Assembly (NCBI RefSeq): GCF_008831265.1
Contig: NZ_VTTH01000005.1
Location: 1 to 64,000 of the forward strand
Direction: 5' to 3'
DNA length: 64,000 nucleotides
DNA from: Lacisediminimonas profundi
Lineage (GTDB): Bacteria; Pseudomonadota; Gammaproteobacteria; Burkholderiales; Burkholderiaceae_D
The translations under genes and the position numbers were made by a program. Position 1 is the first letter of the stretch. Each line of letters begins with the position of its first letter. Below the pieces are notes generated by a model. That model searched no databases. It was not told the DNA's origin and saw only the letters and a program-made list of their open reading frames with translations. This document shows positions 45,970 through 55,572 of the stretch, one piece after another.

Positions 45970-46842
45970 ATGTCCGACGACGATTCCCCTCCGGAAGCAG
46001 CCTACCCTTTCGACCCCGACCATTCGCGCCAGCATGACAGGACCGGGGACAAACGCCCGCTCACGATTGCCGAAGAGATCGAAGCACTGACAGACCCGAG
46101 CTTCATGACCTCCCTGGCCCGGGGGCTTGCAGTGGTACGCGCATTCAGCGACCAGCGCCGCAGCCTGACGATCGCCCAGATCAGTCATCGTACCGGCATC
46201 CCGCGTGCCGCCGTCCGGCGTTGCCTCTATACCCTGAAGCAACTGGGCTATGCCGACTCCGAGGCGAACAACTTCTACCTGAAGCCGAAAATCCTCACCC
46301 TCGGCTATTCATACCTTTCCTCGACGCCCCTGGCAATCTCGGCCCAGCCCTATCTGAACAGCATCAGCCGGCAACTCAACGAGTCCTGCTCGCTGGCTGT
46401 GCTCGACGACAGCGAAATCCTGTATGTCGCGCGCTCGGCCACCTCACGCATCATGTCGGTAGCGCTCAACACCGGGAGCAGGCTGCCGGCCTACTGCACA
46501 TCGCTCGGCCGTGCAATCCTGGCTCACTACTCGGACCTCGACCTCGAAAAATACTTCGCGGCGACGACCCTGCGGGCCTATACGGACAAGACCATCATTT
46601 CACCGACCCGGCTGCGCGAAATCCTGGTGGAAGTCCGAAGCCAGGGTTATGCGATGGTCGAGGAGGAACTGGAGGTCGGGCTGCATTCCATTGCGGTTCC
46701 CGTGCGCGGCGCTTCCGGCACCGTGCATGCCGCACTGAACATCGGCGCGCAGTCGACGCGGGTAAGCGGCGCACAGATGGTGAAAGACTTCCTGCCGGTA
46801 CTGCAGAAGGTTTCTCACGAGTTGTCCATCCTGCTTCCATAG
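45970..46842 (+). CDS. pcaR: IclR-family pca operon regulator
   Basis: 290 residues from ATG 45970. The N-terminal helix-turn-helix region (FMTSLARGLAVVRAFSDQRR, LTIAQISHRTGIPRAAVRR) and the effector domain (YLSSTPLAISAQPYLNSISR, SRLPAYCTSLGRAILAHY, GLHSIAVPVRGASGTVHAAL) match PcaR/PcaU. These activators respond to 3-oxoadipate (PcaR) or protocatechuate (PcaU). Divergence from pcaI and PcaR-like boxes upstream support PcaR. An ATG at 45922 is in frame, but the Pseudomonas protein also begins MSDE. Confidence 0.92.
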   Translation: MSDDDSPPEAAYPFDPDHSRQHDRTGDKRPLTIAEEIEALTDPSFMTSLARGLAVVRAFSDQRRSLTIAQISHRTGIPRAAVRRCLYTLKQLGYADSEANNFYLKPKILTLGYSYLSSTPLAISAQPYLNSISRQLNESCSLAVLDDSEILYVARSATSRIMSVALNTGSRLPAYCTSLGRAILAHYSDLDLEKYFAATTLRAYTDKTIISPTRLREILVEVRSQGYAMVEEELEVGLHSIAVPVRGASGTVHAALNIGAQSTRVSGAQMVKDFLPVLQKVSHELSILLP

Positions 46843-46947
46843 AGCCAGAACCGGGGGTGACGAAAGGATCCCCCGGCTTTACTCCAGCTTTACTCCGGCA
46901 TTCCACCGCTTTTGCATGCCGGGCGCCCATTGCCCGGTGACGAGCAC

Positions 46948-47199
46948 TCAGGGCCAGGGCGTCGGATTCATGCTCACATACTGTGGACCGCCCGCCGCCG
47001 GGTCGACGTTAGCCCCGGCCAGCGCTGCACCCAGCCGATCGCCAAGGATGTCCTGCAACTCCTTGCGGCTTTCAACAAAATCGGACTCCATCAGGGGAAA
47101 CTGCTTGACCGGCCAGTTGTCCCGCGCCCACCGCACGAATTCATCGAAGCGGCGCGCCATCTCTGCCGCATACTCGTCACACGCTTTCTGGTCAGCCAT
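46948..47199 (-). CDS. Small hypothetical protein
   Basis: 83 residues from ATG 47199, with AGGAAAGGA upstream. Helical, acidic/charged start (MADQKACDEYAAEMARRFDE), Trp-rich middle (WARDNWPVKQFPL), then helix and a Pro/Gly-rich end. It is convergent with pcaR, from which it is separated by 105 bp. No family recognised. Confidence 0.6.
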   Translation of the reverse strand: MADQKACDEYAAEMARRFDEFVRWARDNWPVKQFPLMESDFVESRKELQDILGDRLGAALAGANVDPAAGGPQYVSMNPTPWP

Positions 47200-47568
47200 A
47201 TTTTCCTTTCCTGCTAGCTGGTTGATCAGGCTAGCGCTCAGTCTGCCCGCCAATGCGCCGGCGACGCTAGCCCTTGTAATTCAATACGACCCGATCGGGC
47301 TGGATCTGTTCAAGCCGGCATGCTGCGGCACCGGTTCACTGGCAGTCACTCCAGCGTGAGCATTATTGCCGATCCCTGCTGCAAGGCAGCCCCCTCGCGG
47401 CGTGACAAGGGACCACCGCAAGGCTAGCATGCGGCCATTGCCTTTCACATTTCCTTTCACATTGCCCTTTCACATTGCCCTTTTGCATTCCCCTTTGCAT
47501 TGCCCTTTCACAAACCCCGCGTGCCAGTCTGACAGCGCATGCCCCCAACCGCTGAATCCGAATCCGAT
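47200..47568. other. Gene-free stretch with CCTTTCACATT-type repeats
   Basis: The region from 47441 to 47513 is an imperfect tandem run of CCTTTCACATT(G) variants (six to seven copies of 11-15 bp). The remainder (47200-47440) shows no gene or recognisable site. The repeat lies 55-130 bp before the metallophosphoesterase gene and may affect its expression. Confidence 0.5.
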
Positions 47569-48513
47569 ATGCCCTTGCGTCTTTCAACAACTCGTTCCCT
47601 GCGTCCGCCACGCCGCTCCCTGCCCGCTGCTGCCGTGCTGGTTTTCCTGCTGCAAGCTTGCAGCTTCGGCCCCGTCGTACGCGACGTCGCGCTGCCCGGA
47701 CGCCCTGCCGTTTTACTGGCAGCCGGCGACATCGCCGACTGCCGCAATGTCGCAGCACCCGACAGCGGCGCCGAACTGACCGCCACGCTGGTCGAGCGTG
47801 AACTGGCGCGCGACCCGTCGGCCATGGCGATGACGCTTGGCGACAACACCTATCCGGTCGGCCTGCCCCGCGAGTTCAACGACTGCTACCACCCCACCTG
47901 GGGACGGTTCAAGGCGCGCACCCTGCCCGCGCCGGGCAACCATGAGTACTACACGACAGGAGCGCCTGGCTACTACGGCTACTTCGGCGCCCAGGCCGGC
48001 GCGGCAGGACGCGGCTACTACGCCACCACTGCCGGCAGCTGGAAACTGATCGCCCTGAACAGTGCATTGCGCAAGGATGCATTCGCCGCACAAGTTGAAT
48101 GGCTGAAGGGGGAGCTGGCAAAGGACAAGCGTGTTTGCACGCTGGCATTTTTCCATCATCCGCCCTTCAGCTCGGGTGGCCACGCCAACAATGCGTTCAT
48201 GCTGCCGGTCTGGAACGTGCTGGCGGGCGCGGGAGTCGACCTGGTGCTGGCTGCGCACGACCATCACTACGAACGCCTGGCTCCACTGGATGCACAAGGA
48301 AAACCGGACCGGCGCGGCGCGCGCCAATTCGTGGTGGGAACCGGCGGTGCTACGCTGTCGCCGCTGCGCCTGCCGCTGCCGGCCACCGAAGCACGAAACA
48401 ATACCGTGCCAGGGGTGCTCAAACTGGAATTGCGCGACGGCGGCTATTCGTGGAAATTTCTTGCCGCCGTGCCCACTGACTTTTCAGATCATGGACATGG
48501 CTTATGCCACTGA
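47569..48513 (+). CDS. Lipoprotein metallophosphoesterase (acid-phosphatase-like)
   Basis: 314 residues from ATG 47569, chosen because it gives a standard lipoprotein signal (PAAAVLVFLLQAC, Cys at 31); an ATG at 47539 is also in frame. The metallophosphoesterase motifs are complete: GDIADC, GDNTYP, GNHEYY, FFHHPPFSSG, and AAHDHHYERL. Such secreted enzymes resemble purple-acid-phosphatase-like proteins and hydrolyse phosphoesters outside the cytoplasmic membrane. The gene overlaps thpR by ten bases. Confidence 0.85.
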   Translation: MPLRLSTTRSLRPPRRSLPAAAVLVFLLQACSFGPVVRDVALPGRPAVLLAAGDIADCRNVAAPDSGAELTATLVERELARDPSAMAMTLGDNTYPVGLPREFNDCYHPTWGRFKARTLPAPGNHEYYTTGAPGYYGYFGAQAGAAGRGYYATTAGSWKLIALNSALRKDAFAAQVEWLKGELAKDKRVCTLAFFHHPPFSSGGHANNAFMLPVWNVLAGAGVDLVLAAHDHHYERLAPLDAQGKPDRRGARQFVVGTGGATLSPLRLPLPATEARNNTVPGVLKLELRDGGYSWKFLAAVPTDFSDHGHGLCH

Positions 48514-49022
48514 ATGACAAGCCGCCGGCATCGGTGCGGCTATTCTTTGCCTTGTGGCCGTCACCGCCGGTGCGGGCCGCGCTGGCGTCGCTGCTGCCAG
48601 CGGTGACCGGCCGGCGCGTGAAAGCCGAGCACCTGCACATCACCATGGTGTTCCTGGGCCAACAGCAGTCGGACCGCATACCGGAGTTACTGGCGATTGC
48701 ACGGGCGGTTCCGTTCCCCGCGATGCCGCTGGTGATCGATGAAATCGGCTATTTTCGGCGCAACCGCATCGCCTGGGCAGGCAGCCAGCATCCGCCTCCG
48801 GCGCTGCTGGACGTGCGGCGCGAACTGGTCGATGCACTGGCGCAGGCGGGCTTCGAATTCGATTCCAGTTCGGCCTTCAAGACGCATGTCACCCTGGCAC
48901 GGGATGCCGCGCCGCCTCCGGTGTCGCAATTCGAGCCGGTGATCTGGGAACTTGAGGGGATTGCACTGGTGTCGTCGCATTACGGTGCAAACGGGCTGGT
49001 TTACACGGTGTTGAACGATTGA
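48504..49022 (+). CDS. thpR: RNA 2',3'-cyclic phosphodiesterase (2'-5' RNA ligase family)
   Basis: 172 residues with the two family HxTx motifs: HITM (AEHLHITMVFLG) and HVTL (FKTHVTLARD). ThpR hydrolyses 2',3'-cyclic phosphate RNA ends and can join tRNA halves in vitro; its cellular role is unclear. It overlaps the metallophosphoesterase gene and is followed by short repeats and the convergent tcdA. Confidence 0.92.
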   Translation: MPLNDKPPASVRLFFALWPSPPVRAALASLLPAVTGRRVKAEHLHITMVFLGQQQSDRIPELLAIARAVPFPAMPLVIDEIGYFRRNRIAWAGSQHPPPALLDVRRELVDALAQAGFEFDSSSAFKTHVTLARDAAPPPVSQFEPVIWELEGIALVSSHYGANGLVYTVLND

Positions 49023-49044
49023 TCTTGAAGGCTGGAGACTGAAC

Positions 49045-49080
49045 GATTGATGCAGGACCGATTGATGCAGGACCGATTGA
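49045..49080. repeat. 15-bp direct repeat between thpR and tcdA
   Basis: GATTGATGCAGGACC occurs twice in tandem (49045-49059, 49060-49074) with a partial third. It lies in the 119-bp gap between convergent thpR and tcdA. No clear terminator hairpin accompanies it. Confidence 0.7.
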
Positions 49081-49141
49081 GGCCGGAACGAACCGGGGCC
49101 GGTACGCGGGGCTCGACTCAGGCGCTGTTCCTGGCGCTGAC

Positions 49142-49993
49142 TCAGGAGCTTGATCGGGACTGCGCCAGCCGCTGCAACACCCGTGCCGCCGCTGCCAGGC
49201 CGAAACTTGCCGTGACGGCAACGCTCGACCCGAAGCCCGCACAGTTAAGGCCGGTGACACCGGTATCGCCGATATCGCCAGGATCGCTGCCATCGAGCGC
49301 ACAGTTCGCCGCATCCGGATTCAGCAAGGGCTCGGTCGAGAAAACGGCATCGATGCCGAACCGGCTCTTTTCGCCGCGTGGAAAACCGTAGTGGCCGCGC
49401 AGGCGCTTGCGGACTTTCGCCAGCAAGGGCTCCTGCTCGGTGCGGGCAAGGTCGCGGATCTCGATGCGGGTGGGATCCATCTGGCCACCGGCGGCGCCTA
49501 TGGTGATCAAGGGCACCTGCCTGGACCGGCACCATGCAATCAATGCCGACTTTGCGCGCACATTGTCGATGGCATCGATGATGTAGTCGAAGCCTTGCGT
49601 GCCCAGCATGGCCTCGATATTGTCCTCAGTCAGGAAGTCCTCGACCTCGGTCACTTCGCACAAGGGATTGATCTGGCCGATGCGCGCCGCCAGCGCACTG
49701 ACCTTGGCCATGCCCAGCGTGCCGCTCAGGGCGTGCAACTGGCGATTGATGTTGGACTCGGCGACATTGTCCAGGTCGATCATGGTGATATGGCCAATCG
49801 CGCTGCGGGCCAGTGCTTCCACTGCCCATGAACCGACGCCGCCAACGCCCACCACGCAAATGCGGGCGGCGCGGAAACGGGCCAGGCCCTGTGCACCATA
49901 CAAACGCGCAACGCCGCCGAAACGACGATCGAAATCGATGTCTTCCTGCAAATCGAGGACAGCATTGTCGGCGAGGCGTTCCATGGCGGACAT
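49142..49993 (-). CDS. tcdA: tRNA threonylcarbamoyladenosine dehydratase
   Basis: 283 residues. TcdA (CsdL) uses ATP to cyclise the t6A modification of tRNA to ct6A. It has the E1-like fold: FDRRFGGVARLYGAQGL, the ATP loop VVGVGGVGSWAVE, DLDNVAESNINRQL, DYIIDAIDNVRAK, and GAAGGQMDPTRIEI with the RTEQEPLLAKVRKRLR region. Start at 49993 chosen (MSAMERL); 49984 is the alternative. It is divergent from the MFS gene across only 41 bp. Confidence 0.93.
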   Translation of the reverse strand: MSAMERLADNAVLDLQEDIDFDRRFGGVARLYGAQGLARFRAARICVVGVGGVGSWAVEALARSAIGHITMIDLDNVAESNINRQLHALSGTLGMAKVSALAARIGQINPLCEVTEVEDFLTEDNIEAMLGTQGFDYIIDAIDNVRAKSALIAWCRSRQVPLITIGAAGGQMDPTRIEIRDLARTEQEPLLAKVRKRLRGHYGFPRGEKSRFGIDAVFSTEPLLNPDAANCALDGSDPGDIGDTGVTGLNCAGFGSSVAVTASFGLAAAARVLQRLAQSRSSS

Positions 49994-50034
49994 TTTACCG
50001 GACAGAAAACCGGCATCTGCTCTAAAATACATTT

Positions 50035-51237
50035 TTGTCACGCGAAAAGCCGGTTTTGCTGTCCGCCGTGCGCCAAATTCCCCCGTTTCTACAGCTGGTC
50101 CTGGTCGCGATCGCAGCACACATCGCACTGGCCGGCGCACGTGTAACAACCACGCTCTACGCCCTGTCCCTGCAGGCGTCCTCGCTCTCGGTCGGCATCC
50201 TGATCGGGATGATTGCTTTTTTCCCCATGCTGCTGGCAGTACCCCTCGGAAAATTCACCGACCGGGTCGGCTACGCCAGGCCAATGGCCGTGGGATGCGT
50301 GCTGGCACTGATTGGCTGCCTGCTGCCCGCGGCCATTCCGGGCATGATCGTGCTGTATCCGTCGGTGATCCTGATCGGCATCGGATTCACCGCTGTCCAT
50401 ATCGGCGTCCAGCATGCGGTCGGCGTGCTCAGCAATGCCGAGAACCGGGCTGCCAATTTCAGCTGGCTTTCTGCTGGCTTCTCGACCTCCAGTTTCGTCG
50501 GACCGGTGCTGGCTGGCCTGCTGATCGACTTCAGCAACTACCGGATGGCGTACGCCGTATTTGCCTTGTCCTGTGCGTCAGGACTGCTGCTGATTGCATT
50601 CGGCCAGATCCGCCAGCTCGACCAGGGCCGGGCCGGGCCGCTCAGGGTCAAAGGCAGCGCCATCGACTTGCTGCGCGACCCGGAAATGCGCCGCATCTAT
50701 TTCATCGGCATCCTGCTGGCGGCAGCGTGGGACCTGTTTACTTTCGTCATTCCGCTGCACGGTTCGCGGCTCGGGTTTTCCGCTTCCACCATCGGCCTGA
50801 TACTCGGCACCTTCGCCGCGGCCACCTTCACCATCCGCCTTGGCATGCCCCTGATCGCCCGCCACTACAGCGAGTGGCAGATGCTGACCGGTGCGCTGGC
50901 GCTGGCGGTGGTGTGCTACCTGCTGCTTCCTTTCATGCACCAGCCGTTTGCCATCATGACGGTTTCGGCCGCCCTCGGCGTGGCCCTCGGCACCACCCAG
51001 CCCATGGTCCTGGCCCTGCTGCATCACACCGCGCCCCCGGGCCGCGGCGGCGAGGCGATCGGCATCCGCGCCACCATCGGCAATGCCAGCCAGGCGATCC
51101 TGCCGGTGGCGTTCGGCGCCGCTGGCGCCGCTCTTGGTATAGTCGGTGTGTTCTGGGGGATCGCCGTCATGCTCGGCGCCGGCATCCCCGTGGCCTGGAA
51201 AAAAGCAAACCGTTTGAGAGGAAGCAAGAATGACTGA
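50035..51237 (+). CDS. MFS transporter
   Basis: 400 residues with about twelve hydrophobic segments typical of major facilitator superfamily exporters. MFS motif A appears as PLGKFTDRVGYARPM. It begins with TTG at 50035; no in-frame ATG lies before the first helix. Substrate unknown. Its 3' end overlaps the hemerythrin-domain gene by eight bases. Confidence 0.85.
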   Translation: MSREKPVLLSAVRQIPPFLQLVLVAIAAHIALAGARVTTTLYALSLQASSLSVGILIGMIAFFPMLLAVPLGKFTDRVGYARPMAVGCVLALIGCLLPAAIPGMIVLYPSVILIGIGFTAVHIGVQHAVGVLSNAENRAANFSWLSAGFSTSSFVGPVLAGLLIDFSNYRMAYAVFALSCASGLLLIAFGQIRQLDQGRAGPLRVKGSAIDLLRDPEMRRIYFIGILLAAAWDLFTFVIPLHGSRLGFSASTIGLILGTFAAATFTIRLGMPLIARHYSEWQMLTGALALAVVCYLLLPFMHQPFAIMTVSAALGVALGTTQPMVLALLHHTAPPGRGGEAIGIRATIGNASQAILPVAFGAAGAALGIVGVFWGIAVMLGAGIPVAWKKANRLRGSKND

Positions 51238-51787
51238 TTCGCTGATCACGCCGGCGCCGGGCTTCGACCAGCCCGTCGCCGTGCTCAAGCATTGCCACGA
51301 CCGCATACGCAAGCAACTCGAGACGCTCGATCGCTTGCAGAAGCATCTGCAGCAAGAGGGACATACCGTTGACGCGCAACAAGCGGCGACGGCAGTATTG
51401 CGCTACTTTAATCAGGCGGCGCAGCAGCATCACGCCGACGAGGAGGAGGACCTGTTGCCCATGCTGGCACAAACTGCGACCGGCGACGATGCCGCCATAC
51501 TGTCGCAGATGGCGCCGCAGATCCTGGATGAACACCAGCAGATGGCCGGATACTGGGGATCGCTGGAGCCACAGTTGCAGGCAGTCGCGCAAAGCAATGG
51601 CAGCAGCTTGTCGGCCGACGAAGTGCAGCGCTTCGCCGAACTGTACGCCCGCCACATGGAACGGGAAGAAGGCACCATAGCACCAATGGCAAAACGATTG
51701 TTTTCCGCCGGGCAGATGAAGCAACTCGGCGATGCGATGCGCAACCGTCGCGGCATTCCCGAGGAGCCCCGCCATGGCAATCGCTGA
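51230..51787 (+). CDS. Hemerythrin HHE domain protein
   Basis: 185 residues with a hemerythrin-like four-helix arrangement. Probable di-iron ligands lie in LKHCHDRIRKQLE, QHHADEEEDLLP, LDEHQQM and YARHMEREEGTIAP. Such proteins bind O2 or sense/detoxify reactive oxygen or nitrogen species. It overlaps both neighbours (MFS, pdxH), suggesting one transcript. Confidence 0.9.
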   Translation: MTDSLITPAPGFDQPVAVLKHCHDRIRKQLETLDRLQKHLQQEGHTVDAQQAATAVLRYFNQAAQQHHADEEEDLLPMLAQTATGDDAAILSQMAPQILDEHQQMAGYWGSLEPQLQAVAQSNGSSLSADEVQRFAELYARHMEREEGTIAPMAKRLFSAGQMKQLGDAMRNRRGIPEEPRHGNR

Positions 51788-52409
51788 CCTGCGGAGCGAG
51801 TACACGCGCGCCAGCCTCTCTGAGGAGCAGGTGGCGGGCGAGCCGATCGCCCAATTTGCAAAATGGTTCGAGGAAGCCTTGCGCAGCGAAGTGCCGGAAC
51901 CCAACGCCATGAGCGTATCCACGGTCGCCGACGATGGCCGGCCATCATCACGCATCCTGCTGCTGAAGGATTTCGACAAGCGCGGCTTCACCTGGTACAC
52001 CAATTACGAAAGTCGCAAGGGCGAGCAGTTGCGGCAGAATCCACGCGCCGCATTGCTGTTTTTCTGGCAACCGCTGGAACGGCAGGTGCGCATCGAAGGA
52101 CCGGTCGAGCGCGTCAGCCCGGAAGAAGCCGATGCCTACTTCAACATCCGCCCGCTCAACAGCCGGCTCGGCGCGCTGGCCTCGGCCCAGAGCCGGCCGA
52201 TCGGCAGCCGCGAGGCGCTGGAAGAACGTTTCCGGCAGATCGAGCAGCAATATGGCGACACGCCGCAACGGCCGCAACACTGGGGCGGATATCGCCTGCG
52301 GCCGGAATACGTGGAATTCTGGCAGGGACGGCCGTCCCGCCTGCATGACCGGATTGCTTATTCGCTGCAGGGCGATGGCAGCTGGCGCAGGGAGCGGCTG
52401 CAACCTTGA
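51774..52409 (+). CDS. pdxH: Pyridoxamine 5'-phosphate oxidase
   Basis: 211 residues, the standard length. It oxidises pyridoxine/pyridoxamine phosphate to pyridoxal phosphate with FMN and O2. Signatures include RILLLKDFDKRGFTWYTNYE, FFWQPLERQVRIEGPVERV, SRPIGSREALEERF, and the end FWQGRPSRLHDRIAYSL. GAGGAG precedes ATG 51774, which lies inside the end of the hemerythrin gene. Confidence 0.96.
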   Translation: MAIADLRSEYTRASLSEEQVAGEPIAQFAKWFEEALRSEVPEPNAMSVSTVADDGRPSSRILLLKDFDKRGFTWYTNYESRKGEQLRQNPRAALLFFWQPLERQVRIEGPVERVSPEEADAYFNIRPLNSRLGALASAQSRPIGSREALEERFRQIEQQYGDTPQRPQHWGGYRLRPEYVEFWQGRPSRLHDRIAYSLQGDGSWRRERLQP

Positions 52410-52499
52410 TCCCGGGCTGACGGCAGCGTCAGCGGCATGCGCAGGTTTGGTATCGCAAGAGGTAACCCATTTCATACATTCGCAACCGTGGAGGCGCAG

Positions 52500-53750
52500 A
52501 TGTTTTGGGAAAGACGACTTGAGAACTGGATCGATGGCATTCGCAACGAGGCCAGCTTGCCGCTGCGGCTGCAGCTGTGGAACGGGCGACAGTTCGACTT
52601 CGGCCAGCCCGATCCGGAAGTGACGATCCGGGTGCCGAACGTGTCGGCGCTGACCTACCTGCTCAAGCCAACCCTGGCCAACCTGGGCCAGGCTTATGTC
52701 GAGGGCATGCTGGACGTGGAAGGCCGGGTCAAGGCGGTAATCGGGATCGCCAACACGCTGGCCGCCAAATCGATCAAGGACGCCAGCCGTCCGACCCGCA
52801 GTTTCAATCCCTTCCACCATACGCGCCGCCAGGATGCCGCCGCGATCCAGTACCACTACGACGTCTCGAACGAGTTCTACCAGACCTGGCTGGACCCGAA
52901 CATGGTGTATTCCTGCGCCTATTTTGAAAACGGCGATGAGGACCTGGCGAGCGCGCAACTGAAGAAGATAGATCACATCCTGACCAAGATCCAGGTGCAG
53001 CCAGGCGACAGGCTGCTCGACATCGGCTGTGGTTGGGGTGCGCTGGCGATCCGGGCGGCACAGGAATTCGGCGCCCGCTGCGTTGGCGTGACGCTATCGC
53101 AGAACCAGTTCACCCTGGCCACGGAACGGGTCAAGCAACTGGGCCTGTCGGACCGCATTGAGATACGCCTGCAGGATTATCGCGACGTCACCGGCAGCTT
53201 TGACCGCATTACCAGCGTTGGCATGTTCGAACACGTCGGCATCCCCAACCTGGCCGCTTATTTCGCCAAGATCAGCTCACTGCTGGCCGACGGCGGCATG
53301 GCGCTGAACCACGGCATCACCTCAACCGATCCCGAAAACGGTGAAACCGCCTATGGCGGTGGCGAGTTCATCGACCGCTACGTCTTCCCGCATGGCGAGC
53401 TGGGACATATCTCGACTGTCCTGAAGGCCATGCAAAAAGGCGGACTGGAAGCACTGGACGTGGAAAACCTGCGCCGGCACTATGCCCGCACCTGCGATAT
53501 CTGGGCCGAAAATTTCGAGTCGAATTCCGACCGCTTGCAGCAGATGGTGGATCCCAAGCGTTTCCGGATCTGGCGGGTGTACCTGGCGGGTTGTGCCTAT
53601 GCCTTTGCCAATGACTGGATCTCGCTGAACCAGGTGGTGTGCGTGAAGGCGGGACAGGACGCCGCTGCCCTGCCGTGGTCGAGGCGCTACATGTATGGCG
53701 ACACCAAAGGCAATGTGCCGGTTGCAGCCGCGGCGCAGACCGTTTTCTAG
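52500..53750 (+). CDS. cfa: Cyclopropane-fatty-acyl-phospholipid synthase family protein
   Basis: 416 residues. A SAM-dependent methyltransferase of the Cfa family, which converts unsaturated membrane acyl chains to cyclopropanes. The SAM motif is LLDIGCGWGALAIRAA; YHYDVSNEFYQTWLDPNMVYSCAYF and SVGMFEHVG are family hallmarks. TGGAGG lies upstream of ATG 52500. A hairpin follows the stop. Confidence 0.92.
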   Translation: MFWERRLENWIDGIRNEASLPLRLQLWNGRQFDFGQPDPEVTIRVPNVSALTYLLKPTLANLGQAYVEGMLDVEGRVKAVIGIANTLAAKSIKDASRPTRSFNPFHHTRRQDAAAIQYHYDVSNEFYQTWLDPNMVYSCAYFENGDEDLASAQLKKIDHILTKIQVQPGDRLLDIGCGWGALAIRAAQEFGARCVGVTLSQNQFTLATERVKQLGLSDRIEIRLQDYRDVTGSFDRITSVGMFEHVGIPNLAAYFAKISSLLADGGMALNHGITSTDPENGETAYGGGEFIDRYVFPHGELGHISTVLKAMQKGGLEALDVENLRRHYARTCDIWAENFESNSDRLQQMVDPKRFRIWRVYLAGCAYAFANDWISLNQVVCVKAGQDAAALPWSRRYMYGDTKGNVPVAAAAQTVF

Positions 53751-53758
53751 CGCGGCAA

Positions 53759-53789
53759 GTTTCGGCGCGGAAATTCTTGGCGCCGAAAC
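53759..53789 (+). terminator. Stem-loop after cfa
   Basis: A perfect 10-bp inverted repeat, GTTTCGGCGC / GCGCCGAAAC with an 11-nt AT-rich loop, lies nine bases after the cfa stop and before the convergent RDD gene. There is no long T run, so it may serve both strands imperfectly. Confidence 0.6.
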
Positions 53790-53816
53790 GTTTAGCGACG
53801 CCGCTACTGCCAGCTC

Positions 53817-54278
53817 TTACCCGAACCGCACCGGTTCGGAGGTACCGCGCATGTTGCGCACCACCACCGTCCCGGCCAGCTTGTCATGCCAGCCTTGCTT
53901 GCGGCGATCGAACCCCGCCCACAGGAAGCCAATGCACAGGAAGAAGGTGGACAGGAAATAGCCGAGGTAGCGAATCACGTGCTGCTTCAGGGTCGGATTT
54001 GCGCCGGTGCGGGCGTCAACGATGCGCGCGCCGATGGCCATCTTGCCCGGTGTTGCGTGCTTGCTGCTCCAGAACCACAGGATCACGACCGCAGGCAACA
54101 CATAGCCCAGCAGGAAGCCGGGCGTCCCCTCCATCACCACGCCCTGCGCCAGCCGCTCGCTGCCATACAGTCCGTAGAGGACAGGGAGGAGTACCAGGAG
54201 CAGCAGCACGGAATCGATGATGCTGGCCCAGACCCGCAACCAGAACCCGACGTACTCCAGTTCGGACGCATCCTGCAT
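53817..54278 (-). CDS. RDD family membrane protein
   Basis: 153 residues from ATG 54278 (GGGAG upstream). Three to four transmembrane helices; YVGFWLRVWASIIDSVLLLL carries the conserved Arg-Asp region, followed by GKMAIGARIVDARTG and the WHDKLAGTVVV signature. The function of the RDD family is not settled; some members are transport- or ion-related. It is convergent with cfa. Confidence 0.88.
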   Translation of the reverse strand: MQDASELEYVGFWLRVWASIIDSVLLLLVLLPVLYGLYGSERLAQGVVMEGTPGFLLGYVLPAVVILWFWSSKHATPGKMAIGARIVDARTGANPTLKQHVIRYLGYFLSTFFLCIGFLWAGFDRRKQGWHDKLAGTVVVRNMRGTSEPVRFG

Positions 54279-54355
54279 GAACTTCTCCCTTGCCTGGGCT
54301 GATGATGCCGGCAATCATAACCGAGCGGGCTGGTTCTGGGTCAACAGGGAATTCC

Positions 54356-55357
54356 TTATACCGGACGCCCTGAAATCGGATAACTCGGATCCGAATAGCC
54401 ATGCACCGAAGCATGGCCCGGCGGCACCATGCTGTCGACCAGCGCCTCCTCTTCAGCCGACAGGCCCATGCCAAGCGCAGTGTAATAGCCTTCCATCTGC
54501 GCCAGCGAGCGCGGGCCGGCGATCACCGAGCTGATGATCGGATTGGCCAGCACCCAGGCGACGGCCAACTGCGTCAGGGCGACCCCGCGGCCGTCGGCAT
54601 GCTGCCTGAGCCTGGCTGCGATCTCCAGCGAGCCATCGCGGAACTCGGTTTCCATCATGCGTTTCTCGCGGCGACCGGCGCGCGAGTCGGCGGGTGGCGG
54701 CTCGCCCGGTACGTACTTGCCGGTCAGCACGCCGCGCGCCAGCGGGCTGTAGGGGACCACGCCGATGCCATAGTGCTTGCAGGCGGGCAGTATCTCGATT
54801 TCTGGCTCCCGGTTCAGCAGGTTGTAGCAGGGCTGGCAGGCCACGGGCAGCGGCACGCCATGACGCTCGCACAGCCTGACGACTTCCGCTATGCGCCAGC
54901 CGCGGAAATTCGACAGCCCGAAATAACGGATCTTGCCGCTGCGGATCAGATCACCGAGCGCGGCCACTGCCTCTTCGAGATTCGCTTCCTCGAAATCACG
55001 ATGCAGGTAGAGGATGTCGATGTGGTCGGTGGCGAGCCGACTCAGTGAGCAGTCGGTCTCCCGCATGATCCAGGAGCGGGAGTAATTGCCATGGTTCGGC
55101 TCCGCCCTCATGCTGTTGCCAAGTTTGGTCGCGACTACCCAATCATGCCGCCGTCCTTGCAGCAAGCTGCCGACCATTTCCTCGGAACGGCCCTTCACAT
55201 AGACGTCTGCCGTATCGATGAAATTCACGCCATGGTCCTGGGCCGAGGCAACGATGCGCTGCGCCTCGGCCAGGTCGGTCTGATCGCCGAACATCATGGT
55301 GCCCAGGCACAGTGCGGATACCTGGAGGTTGCTCTTGCCGAGACGACGGGTTTGCAT
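54356..55357 (-). CDS. Aldo/keto reductase
   Basis: 333 residues of the aldo/keto reductase superfamily (YghZ/voltage-channel-beta-like subgroup). It reduces a carbonyl with NADPH. The catalytic Asp and Tyr lie in NFIDTADVYVKGRSE, Lys in VATKLGN and His in LYLHRDF. Cofactor-binding GLSNFRGW and the late VIAGPRSLAQMEG are typical. AGGAG precedes ATG 55357. Substrate unknown. Confidence 0.9.
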   Translation of the reverse strand: MQTRRLGKSNLQVSALCLGTMMFGDQTDLAEAQRIVASAQDHGVNFIDTADVYVKGRSEEMVGSLLQGRRHDWVVATKLGNSMRAEPNHGNYSRSWIMRETDCSLSRLATDHIDILYLHRDFEEANLEEAVAALGDLIRSGKIRYFGLSNFRGWRIAEVVRLCERHGVPLPVACQPCYNLLNREPEIEILPACKHYGIGVVPYSPLARGVLTGKYVPGEPPPADSRAGRREKRMMETEFRDGSLEIAARLRQHADGRGVALTQLAVAWVLANPIISSVIAGPRSLAQMEGYYTALGMGLSAEEEALVDSMVPPGHASVHGYSDPSYPISGRPV

Positions 55358-55572
55358 GGGAATCTCCTGTTTCATGTTTGTAGTTTTTTTGTTGGCTTGC
55401 TATCTGCTATCGCGTGTCAATGCAAGTTTTCCGGCAACAAATCTTACCTCAGGCTGACAGCGTTTACTTGTTGCATGCAAGCACGGCGCCTGTAGCAGTT
55501 CCTGGCAACGCCCATTAGAATGATTGCCACCGGAAAATTTTTCCCAACACGACGGCTGATCGCGAAAGACCC

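Noticed and set aside
49023-49141. Possible small RNA gene or tRNA remnant from the GATTGATGCAGGACC repeats.
   Set aside because: No cloverleaf, promoter or terminator could be drawn; it is only a short tandem duplication.
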